64,000 nt of DNA from positions 189,149,794-189,213,793 of the forward strand of contig CP136064.1 in NCBI GenBank assembly GCA_032622095.1. Reading direction: 5' to 3'. Shown here piece by piece: positions 25,901-33,899 of the stretch (the stretch's first letter is position 1; every line of letters begins with the position of its first letter). Below the pieces are notes generated by a model, which worked only from the letters and a program-made list of their open reading frames with translations, ran no database searches and was not told where the DNA came from. This DNA comes from Siphonodentalium dalli (lineage: Eukaryota > Mollusca > Scaphopoda > Gadilida > Siphonodentaliidae). Both the position numbers and the translations under genes were made by a program.

Positions 25901-27652
25901 TTTATGATTCCGATCATAGTAATTTACTATCGCCAAGGGATGGGTTAACATCTGCCGATCGTGATCGGCCTCTCGTTTAAAAACTAGGAAAAGATGTCAA
26001 CCAGCATGGGTACCTGCGATTTTGAGTTTGGTCAGACTCATTTTGGCGGAGTTATTGCCCTTTTTCGACATAGAATTGTATATTCTGCGACAAATATTTT
26101 GTCCGAGTCTGTATTCTGTCATTTTCCAGTCAATTATTTTTAAACTTGGCACAGATGTCAACCAGCATGGGAACCTGCAATTTTTTTACCTGTGAGTTTA
26201 GTCGGAGTCCTTTTGGTAGAGTTATTGCCATTTTTCCACCTAGATTTTAGAATTATTGACCCTTTCTCCACACATGTGCAACAAATTTAAGAGAATATGC
26301 ACTTTGTATTATATTGGTGTAATCAATTCGTCCTACCATCTGGGCACCTCATTCTGCTTAGGCCTCATCTTCTGGGAAGTATCTCTAGTCTCAACATAAC
26401 ATTGTTTTTAGTTAATTTTTCCCTTCTGTTCAGTTTCTATATCCCCTAATTTGCAGAAGATAAAATGCATAATCAAGATGTCTAGGTAATGTGTGAACAT
26501 CACCAACTTCATCTGGGGAACTTCAATCTGGTCCAAGCCACCAAGGTCCCCAATAGCACTTGAGACCTATACAGAATTCGGTCCTCAGAGGGTGAATTTG
26601 GTAATGCTAGCCCGCTATGTGGGATAGTGTCACTAAATCCCCCCTCTGCAAATGTCAAACATACTAAATTCAGGCTTGCTTCCAAAATGGATTGCGATGA
26701 TTATATTTGTCAGAGACCAGCCTTGAAATAGTGTGTCTGTCATTTGCAGAATGAGGTCCCCAGAGGGCGAATTTAGTGATGCTACCCTGCATAGCGGGCT
26801 AGCATCACCAAATTCACCCTCTGGGAACCTCATTCTGCTGAGGTGTAAGCAGAATCGGTCTGAATTAATTGTGGTACATTTTTGATGAGATCGAACAAAC
26901 CCATTATTGATTAAATTTTTCGATTCATTTACTGTAATTGGTAACTATGTTCAAACTTGTGTTAAACACGTGTTGTCTGCAAACTCAGTAAAAAATGTGT
27001 CAATGATACTTTATTGGGTGATTTTTGACGAAATTAAAACATGGACTCTATCAATTAACTTTTATGGCCACGTCAACTAAATTTAATTTTATTATTACAC
27101 CCAGATATAGCCGATGCAGATATGGAAAACATTGTTAGAGTGTGCCCCAGATTTTATAAATAGCGAACACATGCTTTTCAAAATTGTTTGGCCTAAGAAA
27201 TAGAAAATTTACTTTGCTGGCCTTCTGCACTTTCCTGTATATATAAGAGAATGCATTGGCTTAAAAGGTCAAGGTAAATATTGTTTAGCCAATGTATTCT
27301 CTTAAATATACAAGGCTCCCTATCGAAGACTCGCATATATAGGAGAAATCATTGGCACATGGTTTCACAAAATTTCAGGAAGCTCCAGTCATGAAAGGGT
27401 TAAAAGTCCAATCTCTCTCAGTCTCTCTCTTGTTTCAGGTTATTTAAATATGAATTAAACAAGAAAGGAATAACATGACTATATTTGTTTTCAGCAACAC
27501 CACAGCCAGCAACAATACTTGCTGATCCCCTCGGTAATATTAACCCAAGCCACTTGATGTCTGACCCGGGGGTTATACATATGCACTCTGCTCCAGTGTC
27601 GACTCTCGGCAACCCACTGAAACGAAAGCTCGATGATGACTACGATATATAG
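10857..27652 (+). CDS. TAF9: TAF9, TFIID/SAGA histone-fold subunit; complete six-exon gene
   Basis: Coding exons: 10857-10977, 17420-17556, 18007-18138, 19163-19217, 24018-24176 and 27495-27652. All introns are GT-AG and the phases join without error to give 253 codons plus stop, close to the ~264 residues of vertebrate TAF9. Residues about 8-80 form the TAF9 histone fold ([52 protein letters not shown]). They are followed by the family's conserved block [33 protein letters not shown]. The last residues, [13 protein letters not shown], match the basic-acidic tail of the family. By family knowledge TAF9 pairs with TAF6 in TFIID and TAF6L in SAGA and acts in the nucleus in Pol II initiation. 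The middle is a Thr/Val/Pro-rich linker. No lesion is seen. Confidence 0.95.
11573..11625. repeat. GC-rich hairpin in TAF9 intron 1
   Basis: GGGCCGCGGGCCGATAATGA and, 12 bases on, TCATTTTCGGCCCGCGGCCC form a nearly perfect stem. The patch is far richer in GC than its surroundings and overlaps a possible foldback element extending to about 11680. Confidence 0.6.
12100..12210 (+). repeat. Dispersed repeat R2, forward copy
   Basis: GAATTTCTGACCCACTGCAC, GATTATGGTCGGGTAAACGG and CTTCCAAAAGTGATAGAAAC recur in reverse complement at 16843-16945 and, more diverged, at the centre of the foldback at 16330-16420. Confidence 0.6.
13204..13615 (+). repeat. Four exact copies of GTGACTGACGGGACA in TAF9 intron 1
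   Basis: The 15-mer occurs at 13204-13218, 13384-13398, 13579-13593 and 13601-13615. The first three are about 180-195 bp apart, and TATTTGAG also recurs 181 bp apart behind the first two. This looks like a decayed ~180-bp tandem array in which only this motif stayed intact. No protein or RNA function is evident. Confidence 0.75.
14771..15411 (+). repeat. Paired AACGCTCTTT module, split by a MITE
   Basis: AACGCTCTTTCT at 14771-14782 is followed, after removal of the 572-bp palindromic insertion, by TTTATACCATATCAGGAATA and then AACACTCTTTT around 15400. The rejoined layout (12-mers 42 bp apart with CCATATCAGGAAT between) equals the intact module at 56844. Confidence 0.65.
14788..15359. mobile_element. 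572-bp palindromic MITE with 5-bp target duplication
   Basis: Almost the whole element is one inverted repeat: CACGGGGGGAGAACTGCGAC at the left pairs with the complement ending CTCCCCCAGTG at the right. It is flanked by TTTAT at 14783-14787 and 15360-15364. The arms carry short repeats of CCGATAAAGAGACGG and CGAACCGTCGCG type, and the right arm has one extra ~22-bp unit. CAC/GTG ends with a 5-bp duplication are known from Transib-like elements, but the superfamily is only a guess because no transposase is present. Confidence 0.8.
16218..16521. mobile_element. Foldback element, about 304 bp, in TAF9 intron 1
   Basis: The left arm 16218-16322 (CATGTCGATG, TTCGATTCGAAGCAATTTTC, TGCATTTGACAGTGTTAGG) is the complement of the right arm 16417-16521 with a few mismatches. 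The ~95-bp centre is a diverged copy of repeat R2. No target duplication was identified. Confidence 0.75.
16557..16722. mobile_element. Small foldback with ATTGGTCGATATTTA ends
   Basis: CTCATTGGTCGATATTTA near 16563 and TAAATATCGACCAATCAG near 16697 form inverted ends about 160 bp apart. The interior contains a T run and sequence resembling 15405-15450 in reverse. Confidence 0.5.
16843..16950 (-). repeat. Dispersed repeat R2, reverse copy
   Basis: Reverse complement of 12105-12205 with scattered differences: GTTTCTATCACTTTTGGAAG, CAATACCGTTTATCCGACCA and GAGTCAGAAATTCAAC. Confidence 0.6.
17420..17556 (+). CDS. TAF9: TAF9 exon 2
   Basis: Begins after TTGTTTCAG. The first two bases complete Arg, then 45 codons run to AAAGAT|GTAAGT (phase 0). 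It encodes the second half of the histone fold (VTDVLDDAK through [10 protein letters not shown]) and the conserved TTPPPKD turn. Confidence 0.95.
18007..18138 (+). CDS. TAF9: TAF9 exon 3
   Basis: Forty-four codons between CTTTGCAG and AAAAAG|GTACAG, in phase 0 at both ends. It carries the most conserved stretch after the histone fold ([36 protein letters not shown]). A good pyrimidine tract precedes it. Confidence 0.95.
18270..18660 (+). repeat. Dispersed repeat family R1, forward copy in TAF9 intron 3
   Basis: Matches 51550-51990 throughout (ACAACAACAACATTTC, TTTAGTTATCAGAATTGA, TTATTTATCAACATTTT, TTTGATGGGTGGGTTCCTCG) and 5225-5570 in reverse. Confidence 0.55.
19163..19217 (+). CDS. TAF9: TAF9 exon 4, with tandem NAGNAG acceptor
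   Basis: Eighteen codons plus one base, between TTATTTTTCAG and CACAAG|GTGCGT. The acceptor reads CAGCAG, so splicing at either AG would keep the frame and add or drop one Gln. It encodes the start of the linker ([10 protein letters not shown]). This short exon is less conserved than its neighbours, but it joins both in frame. Confidence 0.85.
19385..19925 (+). repeat. Dispersed element with ACCATAGTATGGT head and three ~120-bp units
   Basis: Starts TACCCATACCATAGTATGGT, followed by TTGACCACTCGTCGTGTGTC and short GTCTGTCC repeats. Three tandem units follow, each with GGAACCAAATTTTGTATG, CAGATCGAGTTC, GGGTTTGATCCGAT and GGAGTTATGGCCC (about 19535, 19684 and 19828). Related copies lie at 24804-25190 and, as fragments, at 21568-21640 and 21837-21870. 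Confidence 0.65.
19925..21075 (+). repeat. AGCTCAACT element with six ~165-bp tandem units
   Basis: Begins TTTTTAGCTCAACTTTACTT and ends near CAAGTTGAGCTA (21070), so the ends are inverted. Inside, a unit containing CACGGGCTACAGG, AAATTTGTCATGGATGTTA, GACATGTAGATGGGAACGA and AACATGGCCGCC recurs six times, starting near 20026, 20180, 20346, 20511, 20673 and 20839. Long open frames on the reverse strand come from the repeat unit and are not genes. Confidence 0.7.
21710..21993 (+). repeat. Two tandem copies of a ~165-bp unit
   Basis: CTAACACCATTATAACTCTG, CCGAATCACCACACCAAAT and TCTGTTTGGAGCAACATTAA occur twice, separated by a fragment of the ACCATAGTATGGT element head (TGTGATGTCCGGAT). Confidence 0.65.
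22199..22407 (+). mobile_element. TTAACCCA...TGGGTTAA element, copy in TAF9 intron 4
   Basis: Flanked by TTAA on both sides, with ends CCCAAGGCTGTGGTGG and CGCCAAGGGATGGG. TTAA targets with CCC/GGG ends suggest a piggyBac-type nonautonomous element. The left third contains a piece of the shared GTGCATTCTCTTATATA core. A nearly identical copy is at 25743-25945. Confidence 0.65.
22940..23350 (+). repeat. Degenerate two-unit tandem repeat
   Basis: TTCCACTATTTATTAA, AGTAAAAATACT, GTGCATGAAACCGAAAGTA and the following ATGGACTCATCTTACTG recur about 180 bp downstream in diverged form (TTCCACCATTTATTAAC, GCGTGAAACCAAAAGTACAA). Confidence 0.5.
23365..23825 (-). pseudogene. Relic of a LINE reverse-transcriptase ORF C-terminus
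   Basis: Reading the - strand from about 23700 downward, frames with interspersed stops spell [17 protein letters not shown], then [18 protein letters not shown] and [13 protein letters not shown]. The layout resembles the C-terminal part of L1/Tx1-type ORF2 proteins, with a W-rich stretch, a Cys-containing finger region and an FWDC-like motif. Several stops and at least one frame change show it is dead. It lies antisense in TAF9 intron 4. The clade assignment comes from motif resemblance only. Confidence 0.45.
24018..24176 (+). CDS. TAF9: TAF9 exon 5
   Basis: Follows ATTTCTTGCAG. The first two bases complete Val, then 52 codons and one base run to GTCA|GTAAGT (phase 1). It encodes a Thr/Val/Pro-rich linker ([27 protein letters not shown]) resembling the low-complexity C-terminal half of vertebrate TAF9. 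Confidence 0.9.
24540..24800 (+). repeat. Dispersed repeat with GTCCATCCGTCTGTCC head
   Basis: AAACTTGGCACATATATCAA, CCAGCATGTGAACCTGC, GGACTCATTTTGGCG, GTTATTGCCCTT and GTCTGAGCCTGTATTC recur twice in 25990-26245. Noncoding. Confidence 0.55.
24804..25190 (+). repeat. Second copy of the ACCATAGTATGGT element
   Basis: The head TACCCATACCATAGTATGGT is followed by one GGAACCAAATTTTGTATA unit and the tail TTCATTTAGATATTGAGGAT, ending near GTGTCCCTTTAA. The tail also occurs at 21608-21668. Confidence 0.6.
25743..25945 (+). mobile_element. TTAACCCA...TGGGTTAA element, copy in TAF9 intron 5
   Basis: Near-identical to 22199-22407, with the same TTAA flanks and the same right-hand neighbour (CATCTGCCGATCGTGATCGG). 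Since that neighbour is shared by all three copies, the mobile unit may extend past the inner GGGTTAA. Confidence 0.65.
25985..26280 (+). repeat. Two units of the 24540-type repeat
   Basis: ATGTCAACCAGCATGGG occurs at about 25994 and 26156, each followed by the TTTTGG(C/T)(G/A)GAGTTATTGCC block. Confidence 0.55.
26318..26672 (+). mobile_element. GAGGTCCCCAGAGGGTGAATT element, truncated copy
   Basis: Contains the family's inner part (CCTCATTCTGCTTAGGCCTC, CCCTTCTGTTCAGTTTCTAT, ACTTCATCTGGGGAACTTCA) and the right end. The left end is missing compared with 54265-54707. Confidence 0.55.
26727..26850 (+). mobile_element. GAGGTCCCCAGAGGGTGAATT element, solo palindromic end
   Basis: Holds only the terminal palindrome: GCAGAATGAGGTCCCCAGAG, then GATGCTACCCTGCATAGCGG, then the complement ending CCTCATTCTGC. 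Confidence 0.6.
27236..27399 (+). mobile_element. TTAA/CATGAAAGGG MITE, right part
   Basis: Ends CAGGAAGCTCCAGTCATGAA then AGGG before TTAA (27400-27403). It contains two partial copies of the shared CATTCTCTTATATA palindromic core and matches the element at 50774-51028. The left end was not found. Confidence 0.55.
27495..27652 (+). CDS. TAF9: TAF9 exon 6 (stop codon at 27650-27652)
   Basis: Follows TTTGTTTTCAG. CA completes Thr, then 51 codons and TAG. It ends [15 protein letters not shown], the basic patch plus acidic YD tail typical of TAF9. The following 85 bp hold a decayed duplicate of this coding end. Confidence 0.93.
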
Positions 27653-27675
27653 AAGAGTTACTTCCCGGTCATATG

Positions 27676-27738
27676 GACAGTGCAACCCTCAGCAACTCAC
27701 TGAAAATGCAGCTGGATGATGACCTTGATATATAGAAG
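27676..27738 (+). repeat. Decayed tandem copy of the TAF9 coding end
   Basis: Eighty-three bp after the real end, AGCAACTCACTGAAAATGCA, then TGGATGATGACCTTGATATA and TAGAAGAG, repeat the exon-6 end with about 12 changes. It would encode NSLKMQLDDDLDI and a stop but lies behind the first TAG, with an offset that is not a multiple of 3. Confidence 0.8.
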
Positions 27739-27798
27739 AGACCCAAACTTTTACAGACTCTCCGGTCATATATAGAGTTCTGCTCAGCCTGGAAACTA

Positions 27799-27932
27799 CA
27801 GTAATGCCCTAAATAACCGACTCCTTAACCACAGCAGAACTATGGATAACTTTTCAGGATTTAGTCGGAAATATGGCTTGTTGCCATTCATCGGAAAGCT
27901 CTCAGAGGAGTCGATTATTTAGGGCATTACTC
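27799..27932. mobile_element. CAGTAATGCCC MITE 1, in the likely TAF9 3' UTR
   Basis: Left end TA/CAGTAATGCCCTAAATAA and right end AGGGCATTACTC/TA. The right arm is mostly deleted. TA flanks with CAGT ends suggest a Tc1/mariner-type nonautonomous element. The family has ten members in the window. Confidence 0.75.
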
Positions 27933-28035
27933 TATTTATTGATATTCACCTATCATCGTAGTTTGTTGTGTTAAAAACATTGCCAGAATTCTAGAGAAAT
28001 TTTGTTGGAACACTTTAAACCATTTCTACACTTAA

Positions 28036-28633
28036 TTGATCCTCCCATTCAGTTATAACAGTATACATTGGAACAGTCTATTAGTCATTTTGAGGTGTGT
28101 TCACGTAATAAAGTCAGATGACAGACAGAAAGACAGATAATACAAGTGCAGAAGGATTCATATTCATCGGTGTGAAATGTTCAGATAATAAGTTCAACAT
28201 AGAACTTATTATCTGAACATTTCTAAGGGAACTACTCATCAATGAGCATTTAGTATAGAAAGAGCTAAATGATTTAAATTTTTGTTAATCAGTTACTGCG
28301 GCATAAATAAAAGAAAAACACAGACATTTTGAGTGGTTATATGAAATTCAGACCTCTTAGTCATCGATCATAGATGCCGAACAAAGGCTCCAGTCGCACC
28401 AAGTTGCTGTCAATGAACCACAGTAGCGTCTATGTTTTGCTGTCAGTACTAGCCATTCATGATTATTTGATATTTCTCATAGGTTGTTGAACTTATCTAA
28501 AAAAAATCCTCAAAAAAATAGGACTCCTTCTGTACTTGTATTATCTGTCGTCTGCTTATATTTCTTGTACATCCCTTCATCCCTTCTAATCAATGATAGA
28601 CTATTCCAATATATAAATTTATAACTGAAAGGA
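28036..28633. mobile_element. Foldback element with TTAA flanks, about 600 bp
   Basis: The left part (CAGTTATAACAGTATACATT, CAGATAATACAAGTGCAGAAG) is the complement of the right part (CTTCTGTACTTGTATTATCTG, ATATATAAATTTATAACTG). TTAA stands at 28032-28035 and 28634-28637. Nested inside is a perfect 21-bp inverted repeat with a 6-base loop at 28175-28222. Relatives: 63035-63268 and partial ends at 58828 and 30205. Confidence 0.65.
28306..28311 (+). promoter_or_regulatory. Possible poly(A) signal for TAF9
   Basis: AATAAA about 650 bp after the stop codon; another lies at 28107-28112. Both sit inside the TTAA foldback element, so the true 3' end is uncertain. Confidence 0.2.
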
Positions 28634-28699
28634 TTAAACCAGACACATTGTCTGATGACAAGGGACCACATTCAGATTGTAATCTCAAGCATCAAGCCT

Positions 28700-29112
28700 G
28701 TCTAGTGTGTCTGTCGTTTGCAGAATGAGGTCCCCAGAGGGTGAATTTAGTGATGAATCACCAAATTCACCCACCCTCTGAGGACCTCATTCTCCTTTGG
28801 CTTCATCTTCTGTGAAGTATCTGTATAGTCTCAAATTAACATTGATTCAGTTACTTTTTCTGTTCTGGGAAGTTTCTATATCTATTTCAGAAGATAAATT
28901 GCATAATCGAGGTGACTAATGGATGAACATCACCAAATTCAACTTGGTAACTTCAATCTGATATGTAGGTATCCCAAAGCTGTTGAGGCCAAAGCAGAAT
29001 GAGGTCCCCAGAGGGTTAATTTGGTGATACTAGTCCGCTATGCGGGATAGCATCACTAAATTCACCCTCTGGGGACCTCATTATGAAAATGTTAGACACA
29101 CTAAATTCAGGC
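28700..29112 (+). mobile_element. GAGGTCCCCAGAGGGTGAATT element, full-length copy
   Basis: Ends TAGTGTGTCTGTCGTTTGCA and the complement ATGTTAGACACACTAAATTC, with terminal sub-palindromes at both ends and the same centre as 54265-54707. The next element (CAGTAATGCCC family) abuts it directly. Confidence 0.65.
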
Positions 29113-29215
29113 TAATGCCCTAAATAATCGACAAGCCATATTTCCGACTAAAGTCTGAAAAATTACTCATAATTCTGCTGTGGTTAAGGAGTCGATTATT
29201 TAGGGCATTACTGTA
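29113..29215. mobile_element. CAGTAATGCCC MITE 2, internally deleted
   Basis: AATGCCCTAAATAATCGAC is followed directly by the right arm (CAAGCCATATTTCCGACTAA) and ends GGGCATTACTG/TA. Confidence 0.7.
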
Positions 29216-30980
29216 ATTGGCTCAAAAATGGTGACCAGATGTCTCACATCAAAGTGATTTATTCGTCGTTTTCTTCACGTATAAAAATACCCGTAACTTT
29301 TCTTCACGTATATAAGTACCCGTAACTCAACCAACAAAGATAGCCAATGGGCCATGTATAAATATTTGCAATCTCACTATGATTCCCATCCACGTAAACA
29401 AGACTGTTGAGAAGATATGTGTTCAAGTAACTTCGGTCACCATTTTTTGAGGATATGAAAGTTGAATGCCAGAATCTCCCTAAAAGCAAATCTGTCAATA
29501 TCTGGCTTTTGCAGTATCCGAGATGAGTTGTTGGGATAGGTCATTAATCTAATAGCTTGCTGATATCTTCGGAAAATATTGAAAAAAAGGAATGTTCAAA
29601 TTTCCAGCCACAATATTTTTCCATCATTTTCAGCAATTTATGACATAGGTTCCTGGCATTGATGTCAATTAGTAAATTAGAACTGAATCAAAAGTATGAT
29701 GTAGTTTCTCTCGTTTACATTCATGTGAAATATGTGCTATTCTTTCAAGCTTCTCACCGAACTCCTACTTGTTAAGACTCGTTTAGTCAGACTCAAAATT
29801 CGCAATATCATGAGATACAGTGGGAAGCTTGGATTAACTGTTTTTTTTGTATATGAATATGTTAATTGTGAATAAATAATTTTTGTATTTATAAATTTGT
29901 TAACTTGACAAATAGTTCTCTTGGTGGGATTCTTTCCAATTTTCATGCCTTAATCAGGACTCAGTATGTGTAGGATAATGGCTGAAAACTATGTTATTTC
30001 AGCAAATGGATCGATTGTAAATACATTGAAATTGTACATAATGAAATAACTGTCCATTAGTTCATATTGAGAATCCATTTATAATAGTATGATATTGGCA
30101 ATAACCATCCATTATCTAAATTGAACAATGGAGTGATGCCATGTTTTAAGGTGTTAAGAGCCACTGAATTCATCTGCTTGTCATAATAAATTCAACAAAT
30201 GACCCTTGAACTTATTATTGAATATTTCCTTATGGAACTACTCGTCAATGAGTATTTAAAGAAAGTGTTAAAATTTATCTGTAACCTGCACACATACCGA
30301 TCTATTTATAGTCCAGGCACATTAGGTTTCACTACGGCAAAAAATAGGAGAAAGCTGAATTTTTCAGGGATTACTAAGAAGATGTTTATGGACAATATGG
30401 CAAAAGTCCCCTAGAATCCGAGTTGAGCTTTTTGAGATATCATAATTTTTCGTAATGGTGCAAATTCTGACGAAATTCCATCAGACCATACGCGAATGCA
30501 GTCATATGTAGGCTAATTTATGGACTCAATCTTTACACATACCTGTTCATCATGGAGCAGGTGTCGCTAGATATGTGTAATTGATACTAGAGCTTACTAA
30601 CAGTCGATATTCCATAATTGTGATCACATTTATTGCAGAAGAGCATATAAATCGCATGATGATTCAACATTTTCCTAATAAAAGAGTGCGAGTAAAGGTA
30701 TTCAGACAATGAGCTCAAATATGAACCATTATATTAGACCAGTGGTTAATTCAGTAAAGGAAAGTGATAAGATATATCGAACTATCACCATCCTTAAGAT
30801 TTTATAGCCGGAAACTTAACACTAACCCCTAAATTGTATGCCATGGCTTCGAGTGTCTAAAAGGCCAAACTACCACATAATATTCCTGGCGTTTGGCGTA
30901 ACAATTGTGCAAATGGTGATAACACTATGATACTGGGCACATAGGTTCCCTATACAATGTTAATCATTTTCAGATGTGTA
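29216..30980. other. No gene recognised
   Basis: AT-rich. It holds a partial right end of the TTAA foldback family at 30205-30273 (AAGAAAGTGTTAA) and nothing protein-like. Confidence 0.5.
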
Positions 30981-30984
30981 GACA

Positions 30985-31580
30985 TCGCGGTAGGACCTTC
31001 CTTAGCAACGGTTGCTAGGCAACTGTCCGACATCGAAGAAATACAAATATGACTGATATTATGGCAGTTTTAACAATCTAAACTATGTCATGCAGCATTT
31101 TTATGGTGAAAATAAAATTAGTTGTTGTTAGAGTGGATCTGGCTGGAAAATTACCATATTTCTTACTTACTGGGGTGGTAACGGTTGCTAGTGACATACC
31201 CGAAATAGAAAAATGCCGAACTGACTGATATTATGGTAGTTTTAACAAACTAATATAAACTACGTCATTATCATTTTATGGTGAAACAACTTTAATAGTT
31301 GTTAGTGTGGATTCGATTTAAACAATTACTATATATTTCTGGTAACGGTTGCTAGGGACATACCCGAAATCGAAAAAATTCACACATGACTGATATTATG
31401 GTAGTCTAAACAGACTAAACTACGCCATGTAACATACATAATTTTTATATTGAAAACAATTATTGAAATTTTTGTATGTGTGAACATGACAGTAAAGTTG
31501 CTGCATTCGTTACCTAACGGGTGGTGTAATGGTTGCTATGGACATTTCCACCTTTGAAAACATACCATATGTATGAGTTT
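30985..31580 (+). repeat. ~170-bp tandem repeat carrying GGTTGCTAGG sites
   Basis: Four units each carry (A/G)(C/A/T)GGTTGCTA at about 31009, 31182, 31346 and 31530, plus ATGACTGATATTATGG and CATTTTTATGGTGAAA blocks. The first unit has GGTTGCTAGGCAAC, a near-palindromic RFX/X-box-type site. A reverse-oriented array of the same family is at 46960-47425. Confidence 0.65.
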
Positions 31581-31959
31581 CTGGTAATTTAACGGATATA
31601 ACTGTTTCATAATATGGTATGCATTTCGGACAATTTACATGATATAATTGTTTCATAATATGCCACATTATGCTTACATTGACAATAATGCATCACTAAA
31701 GGTTGTTGTATTGTGTACTGATGCATTCTCATGTGATTCCCATGTGGCAGATTGGTATTGAGGTTTCAATGCTGCTAGGTAACCACCTACCATTGACAAA
31801 TCTACTTAAAACTGACAAGACTATTCAGTTATTTTTATCAAAATGATATACCTGTGTGGAGTTTATGATTGTATCTTCCATCAATCGATTGTTGGAATAC
31901 ATTTTAATGAGACATGTAAAAAAATATTGACCCACATTTATGTCGATACCACCTGACCA

Positions 31960-31975
31960 CCCCCCCCCCCCCCCC
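31960..31975. repeat. Poly(C) tract, 16 bp
   Basis: An uninterrupted run of 16 C. Confidence 0.85.
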
Positions 31976-32413
31976 ATGGAATCCGACATTCACACTACAT
32001 TTGGCAATGGAATCCATGCATAACATTATATCATGGTGTGGTAGCATCCCCACTAGTTGCTATACGGTAGGAACTAACTGTGTGTCCTTCCTAATCATGC
32101 CATAACTACATATATGTGAATACATTTGGCATGGGTCATTTACATGTCTATTGGAGCTCGTACATGAGCATGGCCTATATATTTCAGACTGCGATACCAT
32201 GAACTACCTTTAGGAACCGGTGCCCATTTCCTATTTACATCGGCAGCCATGGGCCCATTATCAACCCATAGTTACCATGGTTCATGACCTATCTATATGG
32301 AACTGCATCAAATGACGTGTCTTAACTACTCTGTCCATGTCATAGAAATTTAAGGGGTCTGGACCGATGATACACAATTTAGGGCTGGTTCTATGGATTT
32401 GCTGTATAGACCT
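31976..32413. repeat. Degenerate GTCCATGG satellite, left block
   Basis: Loose repetition of GGTCCATG-, CCTA- and CATATA-type words, continued after the inserted element at 33900. Too diverged to give a firm consensus by eye. Confidence 0.4.
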
Positions 32414-33897
32414 GGGCCCTGTTTCATGAAGGCAACTTAGGACATAGTTGGGACTTAAGATGGTCATAAGTTCAAACTTCAGTCATAAGTGCGTTTCACG
32501 AACAAAGTCTTAACCTAAGATGGTCTTAACTTCGGTCTTAACTTTAAGACTGGTGTGAGGTGTCATAAGATAATCTTAAAGTTAAGACCTACGTTGTGAT
32601 CCGCAGTTGGTCCGAAATGTGGATGGGATCTAGTTCATGTATATATTATTATAAACACATTTAACTGAATAACACCTTGCTAGCACGGAGGGGTGTTTCA
32701 GAAATGGTAGTAATTAATAACCAACTGGTAAGATATAGCAATGACGTGGCCAGTGGTTGCAAGATTGGCGGGTGTCCGCTACTAACTGTAAACCGCCAAG
32801 ACCGGACTATATATACATTTCTAATTGCTGTTACAAAAATAATATATTTACATAGAGTTGAACATCATTTGCGATTCAAATCACCCAATCGCACTGTAGA
32901 CAATAATCATGTTGAGACAATTAGTCCGAACATTTTCACATCGAGGATAATAGTGAATGATTTGGTTTTTATTAAAACATATATACAGAATGTCGTTCAA
33001 CGTAACGTACTTTCGAAGTTCATACGCAGTTTGTTAATTATAACAGGCGTTTAGCACATTTGTGAACAGAACCAGAGCAAATGGCACTAACATCATTTAT
33101 ATATGGCTTCTACAAGTATGTCTCAGATTGGAAATAAGTCTATTTGGAGCACGATATGAAGTCCTATTCACATTATATCAATATAAATAAAGAGCGTTTT
33201 GTGTTAGTATTCCATGAATGTTGGCAATCAATACAGAGCGTTTAGCACAGTGCTTCCATTGTGGTGTATTGTATGTGTATGCCGTGTTGGTGACATATTC
33301 GGTTTCCTGGTATTATAGATGCTTCAAAGACGTATAATGTATTAGAACCTAATATCAGCATTGAAAGGAGCGAACATATGTCTCGCGTCGCTTTAATGGC
33401 ATGTTATATGGGTGAAGGTTCACATTCTGAGTGAGGATGTATAAGTCCCTTTAATAACTGAAATAATATATTTGAGCTCGATACGTTTGTATAAAATAGG
33501 CATTGGAAGCATGCAGCTATGTGTGGATGGGGTCTGACGCGAAAACACAGTTAAAAAGCGCGCTCGTGCAGTTAAGTATGCACCAGTCATTATACTGATT
33601 ATCGCCCTTGCATTAAAATATCATAATTATTCTTAGACACGCCCTATTATCTGTCACCAGACACTGTACCTAGGCATATAACACACACAGAACCAACATT
33701 TTCTGTGCATAGCTGTAATAAATTGTCGAGAGCCAGTCTAAAAGCGCGCGAACTTAAATTACCACTTAAGTAGGACTTAATCTTGTTTTGTGAAACGCGT
33801 TCTTGAAACGGAAAAGTTACATCATAAGATCCACCTTAGATCTTAGATTAAGTCCATCTTAAGAAAATCTTATGACATTGCTTCATGAAACAGGCCC
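32414..33897. mobile_element. 1.48-kb element with long inverted ends (CCTGTTTCATGAAG)
   Basis: The left end GGGCCCTGTTTCATGAAG and the right end CTTCATGAAACAGGCCC are inverted. Both arms continue with related CTTAAGATGG, CGTTTCAC and ATAAGAT words for about 130 bp. The ends resemble those reported for PIF/Harbinger-type elements, but the target duplication is not resolved and no transposase is encoded. The only sizeable frame (32677-33054) has no known motif. It carries the paired AACGCTCTTTAT module on the - strand at 33187-33242. Confidence 0.65.
33187..33242 (-). repeat. Paired AACGCTCTTTAT module, reverse copy
   Basis: On the - strand AACGCTCTGTAT is followed 44 bp later by AACGCTCTTTAT. 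The spacer keeps CATGGAATACTAACAC, similar to CAGGAATAGACTAACAC at 15372-15388. Confidence 0.65.
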
Positions 33898-33899
33898 CC

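Noticed and set aside
32677-33054. 125-codon frame as transposase of the inverted-repeat element
   Set aside because: No catalytic motif or zinc finger is visible and the element is far too short for an autonomous Harbinger or hAT element.
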